64,000 nt of DNA, taken from Trematomus loennbergii (taxonomy: Eukaryota; Chordata; Actinopteri; Perciformes; Nototheniidae). Position 1 is the first letter of the stretch. Each line of letters starts with the position of its first letter. The stretch lies in the NCBI GenBank assembly GCA_012861695.1, contig JAAOOA010000095.1:700885-764884 (forward strand), given 5' to 3'. This document shows, one piece after another, positions 18,163-30,100 of the stretch. The translations under genes and the position numbers were made by a program. A model generated the notes under the pieces. The model was given only the letters and a program-made list of their open reading frames with translations, ran no database searches and had not been told where the DNA came from.

Positions 18163-21100
18163 GTGAGTCAAAATATGTTCATTCATCTATCCATCTATCC
18201 ATCTATCTATATTTCTATACATTACTAAATAAGCTACCAGAGCTTTTTCAAGAAGTTTCTAAGAACTTAAAAGACGCATGTGTTTCTGCAGTTTGAGTGA
18301 AATGTTTATACTCACATATTATCAGCAGTGAGTACATCAGAGCTCATTGAACAGAACGTGTTGTTGGGTTGCAGGCAGTGCATCCTCAGCGGCTGACACC
18401 ACCTACTCTGCAGTCAGGATCTTGGAGAAGCAGCCAGAGCTTCCTGGTGAGTGATAACACATATGAATACATTACAAAAGAGAACAGGAAAGTAACCTCC
18501 AGTCCGTGGAGTCAGGAGGCCATCAAGAACATACACCAACAACACATGGGAATGTATCAATCCAAGTTATGTGAGGGCTCAGTCTTGGAAACTAAAACAA
18601 AGAAATGGATATCTATTTAAATGAAACCTAAAGAATGGCAACTTGATTCTTAAGATAGATTGTATTGTGAGCAAAAATATATATTCCAGAAAAAGAAATA
18701 ACATTCATTTAAAGTATTTCATGAAATGTGTCTTTAAACTATTGCATCCTGATGTGTCATTTCAATCAGGAGAGACGGTGTTGATGAAAGAATACATATT
18801 TATTGCAGAGATACACAAATTAATGTAATGGAGTTTTGGCGATTAGGCCCAGTTGTGCAGGAGTATCATTCGGGAGGGGAGAACCGATCCCATGAAACCC
18901 CCCGGGGTCTAGACACTGGTGGTGGTGAATGGATAGTTGGGTTTGGTCTGAAGGGGAGGGGCTTAGCTTGACCCTGGTGGTGGTGAATGGATAGTTGGGG
19001 TCGGTCTGAAGGGGAGGGGCTTAGCTTGACCCTGGTGGTGGTGAATGGATGGTTGGGTTCGGTCTGAAGGGGAGGGGCTTAGCTTGACCCTGGTGGTGGT
19101 GAATGGATAGTTGGGGTCGGTCTGAAGGGGAGGGGCTTAGCTTGACCCTGGTGGTGGTGAATGGATAGTTGGGGTCGGTCTGAAGGGGAGGGGCTTAGCT
19201 TGACCCTGGTGGTGGTGAATGACTAGGCTTGTTTGAGACAAGCGAGACCTGCGCAGACCTTGCTAGTGCGTTGCATGATGGTTAGTCATTTTGTCCGACT
19301 TGCTCTGGAGGCTCGCCTACATGAGACGTTGAAATCTCGCGGGACAAAGACGCCCGCAGACTTGAGAGCGAGGCGTGGCGAGGCGGCGGAGTTTCTCTCC
19401 ACGGGCTGCGGAAGCGAAATGCTTGATGGGAAACGACTCGCTGGTATCTCGAGCTGAGCGCTCATTGGTGGGTTTTACCCCGTGCTGGAGATGAACTCTC
19501 CATTGGCTCGGCAAAAGTTTGTTGTTGTTTTGTGTCAGTTTTACGTCGCCACTTCCATTCACTTTTGTCATCATTGTTCCACAATGTTTATCATCATTAA
19601 ATTAATATCTATATATTTTATACTATAGGCTACTTGCACTGCTTACCGTTGTCATACTTTATATATCTTAGCATATTCATACAACACACTGTTCATACTA
19701 GGCTAGGCTGCTGTGTATATTGTATTCATACCCCTCACTGTTTATTCATCATTCAATTCATTCTATATTTTATTCTGTAGATTGTGTACATTACTTTTCA
19801 CTTTACTGCTTTATGCACTCCTGGTTAGAAGCTAAACTGCATTTCGTTGTCTCAGTACCTGTAATCTGTGCAATAACAATAAAGTTGAATCTAATCTTGA
19901 GCAGGAACAAATGTATTTACTTAGTACATATCTGACATTAACGATTAAACACATTTGTCCATTCTTTATCAATGCAAACCGAGTCAAGCCGACTCCGGAG
20001 GTGGCAGTATGCACCTTAAAGTTGTTTGCAATCCGCCAAAAAACCGAGAGAAGAAGAAGAAGAGGAAGAAGCCGACTCCAATCTGTCCCACTTCAGGCGA
20101 GCTTTTTGAGACCTCCCCCGGCTGCGATCGGCTATTCTCGTCTACTTTCGAGGCGAGCCGCAGCTCGTCTCAAACAAGCCTAATGGTTGGGGTCGGTCTG
20201 AAGGGGAGGGGCTTAGCTTGACCCTGGATTCAGACGGACAGGAGATGAAAAGGGGTGGAGGAGGGTTGCGTCGAGTCACCTGAAATGACAGCTGTCAGAG
20301 GGGGAGTGCAGATTTAAAAGGTTTGGCAGAGCGATATGATAGGCTTGTGAGAATAGAGCGAAGTGATTGGTTAAGCTGGGGAGTGACGCCCCCGATTACT
20401 TATTGAGAGGAGAGAGAGTAGTAACATGGGAATAGTAAATGAATGAGTAAAGACGGTCTTCCTAGTTGAACTTACGCTGAGTTTCATTTTAGAAACCTTC
20501 TGGAATATTTTAATGAAGTGAAATGAATGCTACTGTATGTGGAAGGTTAAGAAGTCATTTTAAGGGCCAATGTGTAAAAACTATAGTAACTTTGAGGTAA
20601 ATATTAAGATGTAATTTGTGTTTCATTCTCATTGCTGTCACGCCTGAGTAAATGTTCATCTGATCTTTAAGAATTAAAATCAGTTATAGTAACATTTTAT
20701 ACTTTTGTAATATAGAAATAAAAACATGTCTCACTTAATAAAGAGAGGACTTTGTTGGTTGAGTAATTGACTGTACAATGAGCTGATTCAAAACATGCTT
20801 AGAGAAAAATAAGGAACTGACCATGACCAAATCATTTAAATATGAATGTTGGTCATTTCTTGGTGTTCATGTTTCCTGTTTCTATTTGTGTCTTCGTGCT
20901 GTGTTCAGTCGCAGCTCCACTGGCTGAGTGAACATTTCAATCATTTCATTTAGAGGAATCATATGTGTCTGTCTGAGAAGAGACTCCCTGGGGGATGAAT
21001 AATAACATATAAATAAAGTGTATTGAAGTATTGAAGTACAGTCAGACAAGAATAATGTAAAACAAACCAGCTCAAAGGAGTTCGTGAGAAACGGTCCCCA

Positions 21101-24100
21101 GGGCGTGAACGTGTGAAATGTGGTTTTACTTAAAGCGTCTTCAAAAGTTCCTCAAAACAAGATGACGCAGAACAAGCTAAGAGTTTGGGCTCTTTGCTTC
21201 CATAACATTCAGACTGGTTGAAAGAAACATCTCTAATTGTTATGTTGAGGCGAATCAACCCTCACAACAGGAAAGAATGAAACAGAGAGGAATCAATAAA
21301 ACACAAACACAGAAATAGTTGAAACTAATCATTATTATTTAGTTGACACCAAACAGCAATGGGGAAACATGACCTGCCCTCAAGCACTCATACAGCAATG
21401 CTCCCCTGAATACCAGACACACAGGGCAGATATAGGTTTCCTAAATGACACACGAACATGTTCCCTAACCATGTTCAACACACACATTGTCAGGTCTCCT
21501 AAACTTGGACATGTTCCAGATGTAGAAAGGTCATCATCTCATGACGTCTTTAGGAGTCTTGCAGGATATGAATTATCCAATTAACCCTTAGATGCCCGAG
21601 TGACTGGACCCTACACTCTTCCATAAGTGGGTCGAAAAGGACCCGTATTAGAATAATATGTGTTTTTATGCCATTTCTGTCATTTTGGTTAAGAAAAATC
21701 ACTTGTATAATGTTTAGTATTATATTTTGGTTCACACTAGAAATATTTTATATTTAATTTTTCACTATTTATAATTTTCGACATTTCTTTTACATTTTGA
21801 AAAAAAAACGAAATTCCATAGAAAATGCACGCAGGTCATTTTTGACCCACTTATGGAAGCTTGGGGTAGTAATACAACAACTACCATTTCTTAAAATGTA
21901 AATTTAAAATGTGAATGGCATGATATCCAAAACATGTTTTTTGAGGAATAGCTGGAATATGAAATGATAAAAAAATGTAATTACAAAGATACTTCAAGAA
22001 TACCACCTCACCGGGTCAAAAAAGACCCACTTATGCATCTAAGGTTAACAAACTATATATAGACGTCTGCACATGAACGCACATACATTTCTTTACATTG
22101 ACCAACACACCAACATCCTTATCGTTTCTTAGCTAATGCATGCTGGATATGAACCACTAACTTTAGACTTTAACTGTATTATATCTGAGGAAGACCTCCC
22201 TTGGACTTCCTCTGACCTTTGCCAATGTACTTAACATGGGTACATCTGCTGATTACATCACATGACATGTTACTTGTTAGACACTTTTATCCAAAGCGAC
22301 TTACATACTCAATACTGTGGACAATCCCCACAGGAACAAATTGGGGTGAACCTGTGACCATCTGATCCCCAGACCAAGGCTCTATCCACTGCGCCACACG
22401 CCTCACTGATAATTGCTGAAGAGACAATGGAGCCTCTCTGACCTGTTACCTTAATAAATAAGTGAGAAACACGCTGTAATAAGGAATCTGCCATAACAGT
22501 TACATTTAATTTTAATTTAATTATACTTCACATCGATTTCTACTGAAACAAAAATAAATGTTTGCATGTATCTAGCGTGTGAACCTGTGAAATGGTGTTT
22601 GACTTTAACCGCTTCTTTAAAACGTCCTTAAAACAGGACACGAACACAAACACAGCAACAACACAAACACAAAGTGACTCCTGGTCAGGACTTTGGGCTG
22701 GTTTGCTCCTCAACATTTCTTTGTTCAGACTAATTACACATTTTTATCATTTCTACTTTACTACACTTTGGTTTGGATTAGGATTTACTCCTAACTTCAC
22801 TAGAAGTTAACATTTGATCAAACTGCCTTTGTAAACATTTCATCAAAAAACTTAATAAAAAAGTAAAATGTGCCAATAAATAAATATAATACAAATAAAA
22901 TAAATAAAAATGTAATATCTGAGCCTCAAAACGCTTCTTCAAATAAAGTGTTTTTTTTGCTGTAAAAAACAAAATAAAAATATGAGTAAAATATTCATCA
23001 GTATTTTTTTTTCCGCTATGATAGGCTTGTGAGAACAGAGCAAAGTGATTGGTTAAGCTGGGGAGTGACACCCCCGATCACTTATTGAGAGGAGAGAGAG
23101 TAGTAACATAGCATAGTAAATGAATGAGTAAAGACGGTCTTCCTAGTTGAACTTGCGCTGAGCTTCATTAGTAGTTCTTCCAAACAGAGAACAATTGAAA
23201 TATCTCTTTCAAAAAATAAATGAAAAAATTATATTTTGTTTGTGATTAAATCCTGACATTAACACATCGAAACAGTTATTTAAATGCAAGAAACTCAGCT
23301 GTTGAAAACAACTTTTTCAACGATTTTACCTAGAAATGGGAGGTTTGATACGGGCCTGTAGTTGCTCATTACTGAAGTGTCTAGATTGTTCTTTTTTAAG
23401 AGCGGTTTAACCTGTTAAGCCCGAGAGACCCTGGTACCGGGCACTGCCGCAACATCTTGCAGGAAACAGTGTCTGATGGCATGTTCATTTAATAAACTAT
23501 GAATGTTTTATATCCATGAAACGGGAAGAAACTCAGCTAACTGATCTTTTTAATTTTTTTTTCCAAAAAAAACCCACAATGCTAACACTCAGCCTCTGAA
23601 TTAGCCACGAGCGGAAACAATTGAACCTATCTCTGCACCTAAACTCACTCATAACTCCCTTATTACTTATCCTAGATGCACAGCCAACCACTCATTTTGG
23701 GTCTCCTGGAGACACAGAATCGTTTGGTGCCCACCTCAACACTCAGTGATAAACATTTGCGACGCTATAAACGAAAGCGTACATCATAACATGTGGAGCT
23801 AAGTAGCTACAAACGCTAACATGGCTTACCTTGGTCAAAACTGGTCTTCAATGGCATTAAAACGATAAAAAACGATGCTGCAGTTAATCCATAGGTTCAT
23901 CCAATGTGTCTGTGCCCTCTTTGAAATTATTTCTGATAATCCATAAGCAATACAACTGCTTTTTAGTTTCCAAATGTCAGAGGGAAAGATCGGTCCACTC
24001 TGCTGCACATTTACATGCGCGCAGCCCCCACCTTTTCTCTTCACAACGTGTGTGTGGGGGCCTCCCCCTTCGATTCTATTGGCTCTAATGGTCAGAAAGA

Positions 24101-27100
24101 GGTGTCAACCATCCAAATCGAGCAAGGGGGGCCAGAGATATGGAAAAAACCATTTTCACCCAAATCACCTCAGAGGTGGGGTGGTTTTGGCTAAACCTCT
24201 CTAAAAAGGTCAAATGTCACTTGTTTTGCATCAATCTTGATACAGGGTACTTATTATATGTTGTACTTTGGATTCCTAAAGCTTTTAGTCTACTAACCCA
24301 TCATCCAAGGGTAGTTTTCACTATCTGTAAAAAGAATCTTTGGACGGACACTATAATTTACAGTTTTTTACTATGTAAAATCTGAATTTTCTTTAAAATA
24401 AAAAACATCTATATTGATTCTGACTTTTCTACATCCAACTCACAGGTTTATCATTACTTTGAGAAAAAAGATTATTAATTTAACCCTTTTAGAAGGGAAG
24501 ATATGGTCATTTGTTCTGGGAATGTCATTTTCGAGCCTGAGACCTGAAAAACAGGCTCAGGGCTTAACAGGTTAATGACTGCAGTTTTCAGGGCCTGTGG
24601 AATTACACCTGAGTGAGGAGACTTGTTTACTAAACTTAACACAAAAACTAAGGCAACAATGCTTTTTGGAAATAAATCTTATACAGTTGGAAAGCCTGCT
24701 TTCTTACTTTTCCAATGGTACCACTTTTGAGGAACAAGCATTTGTGGGATGAGCATCAGAGCTGAGTATGTGGGGTGCGCCCATGAAAAATGTGACAAAT
24801 CTCCTCTGGCAATGCCAAACAGCTTTTTTTGCTGCTGACTCTAGTTTGGTGGATTGGATGATTGAAGTCTGATCAATAAAGACATATTGGCAACAATTGA
24901 TTGATTAACAATTGATTCATTTAACAAGCAGCTTCAGTAGCGTGTGGAAGAACCAAACACAGCCACAACAGCCTCTCCTCCTCATGCTGTCACCAGCCTG
25001 CTCACCCTCTGCTGTGGGATGGCATCCCATTCTTCAACCAGCATTTGTCCCAGGTCAGCCAACATGGTTGTGTTGGTCCCTCTGGCACGGACAGCAGGGC
25101 CAAGCTGATCCCACAAGTGTTCATTGTGTGTTCAGTGTTCACTGTTCACTGCAGGGGGCCATCCCATCATCTCCACTCCTACTCTATCGGTGCAGCAAAA
25201 AGCAAAGCCTTCTCCACATGTTGAGGCTCCAGTGCTCTGAACATAATGTTCCTCCACATGTTGAGGTTCCAGTGCTCTGAACATAATGTTCCTCCACATG
25301 TTGAGGCTCCAGTGCTCTGAACATAATGTTCCTCCACATGTTGAGGCTCCAGTGCTCTGAACATAATGTTCCTCCACATGTTGAGGCTCCAGTGCTCTGA
25401 ACATAATGTTCCTCCACATGTTGAGGCTCCAGTGCTCTGAACATAATGTTCCTCCACATGTTGAGGCTCCAGTGCTCTGAACATAATGTTCCTCCACATG
25501 TTGAGGCTCCAGTGCTCTGAACATAATGTTCCTCCACATGTTGAGGCTCCAGTGCTCTGAACATAATGTTCCTCCACATGTTGAGGCTCCAGTGCTCTGA
25601 ACATAATGTTCCTCCACATGTTGAGGCTCCAGTGCTCTGAACATAATGATCCTCCACATGTTGAGGCTCCAGTGCTCTGAACATAATGTTCCTCCACATG
25701 TTGAGGCTCCAGTGCTCTGAACATAATGTTCCTCCACATGTTGAGGCTCCAGTGCTCTGAACATAATGTTCCTCCACATGTTGAGGCTCCAGTCATGGCC
25801 GGCTCCTGGCAGCCGTACGAGACCGTAGAGTGGCTGCTGTTTGCATTGGCAGAGGAGATTTGTCACATTTGTCACGGGCGCACCCCACATACTCAGCCCT
25901 GCTGCTCATCCCACAAATGCTTGTTCCTCACAAATGTGGTACCATTGGAAAGGTAAGAAAACAGGCTTTCCAACTGTATAGGATTTATTGCCAAAAAGCA
26001 TTGTTACAACATATAAATCATCTACGAAACACAAATTGCCTTACTTTTTGTGTTAAGTTTATATGTAGTAGACCTGTGAAATGTGGTTTTAATGTAACAG
26101 TGCCTCCAAAAGTCCCTTAAGTCAAGACCATGCAGGAGAAAAAAAGAAATGTATTCAAACTATCATGATTTTAGTTTTGTGTGTTAGTCATGGTTTTATT
26201 TTGAAATTCTGTTCTCCCGGTGTCTGGTCCTACTTCCTGTGTTTGCCCTCCTGTGTCTGATTGTCTCATTGTGTTCACCTGTTGCCCTCCTTTGTCTGAT
26301 TGCCTGATTGTGTTCACCTGTTGCCCTTGTGTTTCTGGTTGTCTCATTGTGTTCACCTGTTGCCCTTGTGTTTCTGATTGTCTGATTGTGTTCACCTGTT
26401 GCCCTTGTGTTTCTGCCTCCCCTGCCCAGATTTATAGATTTATGTTTTTTCATTGTCAACAGCTTTTTGTTAAAAAAGCTTGCTTTTTGTTATTTTTAAC
26501 CTTTCTCCTCATTCTGCATTTGGGTGCTGATTTCCCCCTATACCCTGACACAAACACTGATCAAGAGTTTGGGCTATTTTGCTTCCTTAACAATATTCCG
26601 TCAAATATTTAAAAGAAATTATAACGTACAATTATTTTTAGATTTGACTAACTTTGTTCATATATCACTGATTTAAAGAGCATTTTATTCCTAAAAACAA
26701 GGTTCATTTTTTTCGCATGGCAGTATTTTTCAAATGTATTGAGTAATACAAAGATTTTAAAGGTCCCATGTCATGGCCATTTCTACTGATCAGAATTCCA
26801 TTGTTGAGGTCTACTAGAATAGATTTACATTGTTCAATGTTCCAAACTCACATTGGTTTCTCATACAGCGTCTCTGTATAGCATGGCTGCGTCTTACTTC
26901 GGTTATTTTTCATTTCCTCGCTCCTCGGTCTCACCGGAAGTTGATTTGTCTGCGCCATCTTGAGTAGTGTCCCAATGGCCTTATTTGTGCCGGAGGACCG
27001 AGGATCGAGGAGCGAGGAGCGATAATGGAGGAGCTATAACCGAGGAACCACCAGACCATCCTCCGGTGAAATCCTCAGACACTCGCCCCGCCCCCTTACT

Positions 27101-30100
27101 GTGTATCGCTCACTGATTGGACGATGCAGCGCATGCACTGATCTGATGCTTCTTGACATGAGAGCAGTTTCCCAGCGAGTGAAGAAAACACATGAAACTC
27201 ACGGGACTCACTCCTCAGTTCATACTGTGTTTTGTTTCAATGAATGCATCATTCAGTTACAAATATGTGATATATCTGAACAACTAAGTGGACAAAGATC
27301 ATTTTATTCATTTATTGGAAACATTTTCATGATCGTTTTTTCGTTTTACATTTTCATTTATTGTCATTTCCATTCAGTCAGTCATTAAGTGCTATTTAAC
27401 ATGTTAATGTGCTACATATCCACACAAACAAAGTGTGCAATCCAATGAATGTTAATCTAACTGGGTTTTGATAGATAACATATCTCTTTTTCTTCTCTCA
27501 ATTATTTTATTTCTATTGTGCACTCTAATCAATATTAATCCAACTATTGTTCGTTTATACATTTTAAGAATGGCGTTTATCTTTTTTGAGAATGAGTTCT
27601 TATTTTATTTTATTTATTTGGGTCAACAACAGATGATACAAATGTTTGTGTCGGTAAATGTGTGGCGGGGGTGTTTGTGAAACTCATTTCCCTGCTTCTC
27701 GTGGTTTCCTTGCGTCTCTCCATGCTTCCCTGGTGGGAGGGACTAGTCACAGGGAAACGACGCAAGTGAGGGACGCAAGGAATGCATTTAAGAGAAGTGA
27801 GATGCAGCCCCTGTGTATTCACTCTCTGTCCTACACGGCTTGTTGGAGCTCCTGCCCCCCCCCTCCTATGGCCCACTGTGCTCTGATTGGTCAGCTCGCC
27901 CACTCTGTTCTGATGAGTCCACCACCGTTACAGCGGAACATCAGTGATTATGTGTTACAATGGCATTTGTTAGCAATCAGGAAATGACACCAGTAATGAC
28001 AAACAGAGGGGAATGCTGCGTGGGGTCTGGGTGCCGTGTTGGCGGGACGTTGGGGGCTCGCTGCTCCACCCTTTGAGGCTCGAGGAGCGGACAGTGTGAG
28101 CTGGGTTACTGGTGTCGTTTCCTGGTTGCTGCGTGGGGTCTGCGTGCCATGCCAGTGCCGCGGTGTCCACTGACACAGCACTTGGTCTATATCCACCATC
28201 CAGGGAAACACAGCGGGAAATCCACCTCACACTGTCCGCTCCGGGAGCCTCGCGGGGCGGACTCCTGAGCTGCTCGAAAGTACGCCCTGGCAGAGGGTGG
28301 TGTGCCTATTGTTCTATAGCTGTGTGCCAATTGGTCCATTTGGACTTAGTGACGTCAATAGGCCCAGGAAGAAAAAAATTGAAAAATTAAAATGTCCAAC
28401 GAGGCGTTCTGGGGCAGCATAGACAGGTATTTTCTGTGTTAGAGTTTTACTCGCTACAGGGTGTACTTTGAGGGTTTGTGACTCTGCAGACCGTTTACAT
28501 GCAGAAGCTACAGAACACACAAGGGGACGGGTAATAACCAGAAAAGCATGACATGGGACCTTTAAGTAACACATTTGACTCCAATTTGTCAACAAGACAA
28601 AACTTGATTTTGAACGAGGCTTCATCTCATGTATCTTATGTATGCTAACAAGTAAATATTTTATAATAATAATAATACATTTAATTTATAAAGTGCTTTT
28701 CAAGACACAAAAATGTTCAAGGGAAAAGCCAGTTTGAAGAGGTGGGTTTCGAGGGCTTGTTTGAAGGATGATAGGGTGGGTGATTGTCTGATGTGTATAA
28801 GGAGGGCGTTCCAGAGGGATGCTGCAGCAGAGAAGGCCCTGTCACCCAGGTCTGGAGCAGTCCTTGTGGTCTTTAGGGTGTTTGCAGACCTGAGGCGATG
28901 GGTGGGGATGTGACGGTGGACGAGGTCAGAGAGATAGGGGGAGACATGTTGTTTAGGGCTTTGAAGGTGGTAAGTGTAAACTGTATAGGATGCTGTTGCA
29001 GTAGTAGAGTCTGGATGGGGGGGGGGGTGGATGAAGGTTTCAGCAGCAGTAAAAGAGAGGGAGGGTCGGAGGCGGGCAATGTTCTTGAGGGGATGTGGTT
29101 GGCATGGGAAGGAGAGGTGTGTTCAAAGATGACACACAGGTTGTGGATCTGGGTGGAGTGGGTAACATCGATGGTGAGTGAGTTATTTGATAAGATAGTG
29201 CCAAATTTGAATATTTAAACTTACCATTTTGGAAAACTTGTTATACAATTATTGTATCTAAAGTATTTTAAATGTTGGTACATCTAAGTTCCATGTTTTA
29301 ACCTATTCACCCTCATACAAACAGATTCAAACACAAATGAGGGGTTACTTCTGCTTTAAAGGCCAATGTGGAGATTATTACAAGTTCAAATGCGTTTTCC
29401 TCATTAAAATAAATCAATGTTTCGAGAACATCTTTAGAACAATGACCCTCACTTTCTTGAAAACACATTCCAAGTGGTCTCTCTCTTTCTGAGCACAGAG
29501 TATTTTATATTTTCAGATGGACGATGTAGAGTCACCTCAGAGAGAGCGGCTGTGATTGTTCTCAGCGTTCTCCTGGCAGCTTATCTCATCACTCTCGGCC
29601 TACACTGTGAGTTTCTCTCTTCTTCTCGGCATTTCAATTATTACCTAGATCTGTCCTTATGATAATCCTCACTCTAAATTGGAATGATTATTACTATTCT
29701 ACAAACCATACTTTCTTTGTCTATTTCAACAATCAGCTCATCAAAACATCCAAACCATAGAACGTCTCCAAAAGATGATAGATGATCGTGACGCTGAGAT
29801 AAAAACCTCACAGGTAAACTTCGTCCACATCCAGATCCCTTTCAAATGTTTTAACACTCATATTGTTCTGTTAAACATTCATCTTTGTGTCTCTTCTCGA
29901 CTGAGTGAACCATGAAAGAGTTTTGATCTCTGTTCAGGTTCTGTTCAAAGTAAACCCATTTGTATATTCTTCCATAACAGAGAAATCTCTGAAGTAAACA
30001 GTCCATCTGACTCAAATCTTTGCTCTGATCTCTTTAAAGGGGGCTCACGTAAAAGATGCCCAGACGGCTGGGAGCCTCATGGAGGAAAATGCTATTATTT

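Larger units (their letters stand above)
24628..26060. mobile_element. Degenerate Tc1-like transposon with expanded internal repeat
   Basis: Long inverted repeats of about 200 bp at 24628-24830 and 25835-26060 (shared acagttggaaagcctg and its complement, and the complement of caaatctcctctg). Between them lie a Tc1 transposase remnant on the minus strand and a 40-bp minisatellite that replaces most of the interior. Confidence 0.7.

Noticed and set aside
22309..22494. Minus-strand ORF overlapping a SINE
   Set aside because: It runs through the tRNA-like head of the SINE and has no protein features.
25132..25890. 252-codon minus-strand ORF with a 40-residue repeat containing MWRNIMFRALEPQ
   Set aside because: The 40-bp unit happens to lack stops in three minus-strand frames. 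All three frames are open at once, which a real gene would not show.
28314..28625. 103-codon minus-strand ORF
   Set aside because: It crosses the terminal inverted repeat of the 26761-28561 element and continues into flanking DNA; no family similarity seen.
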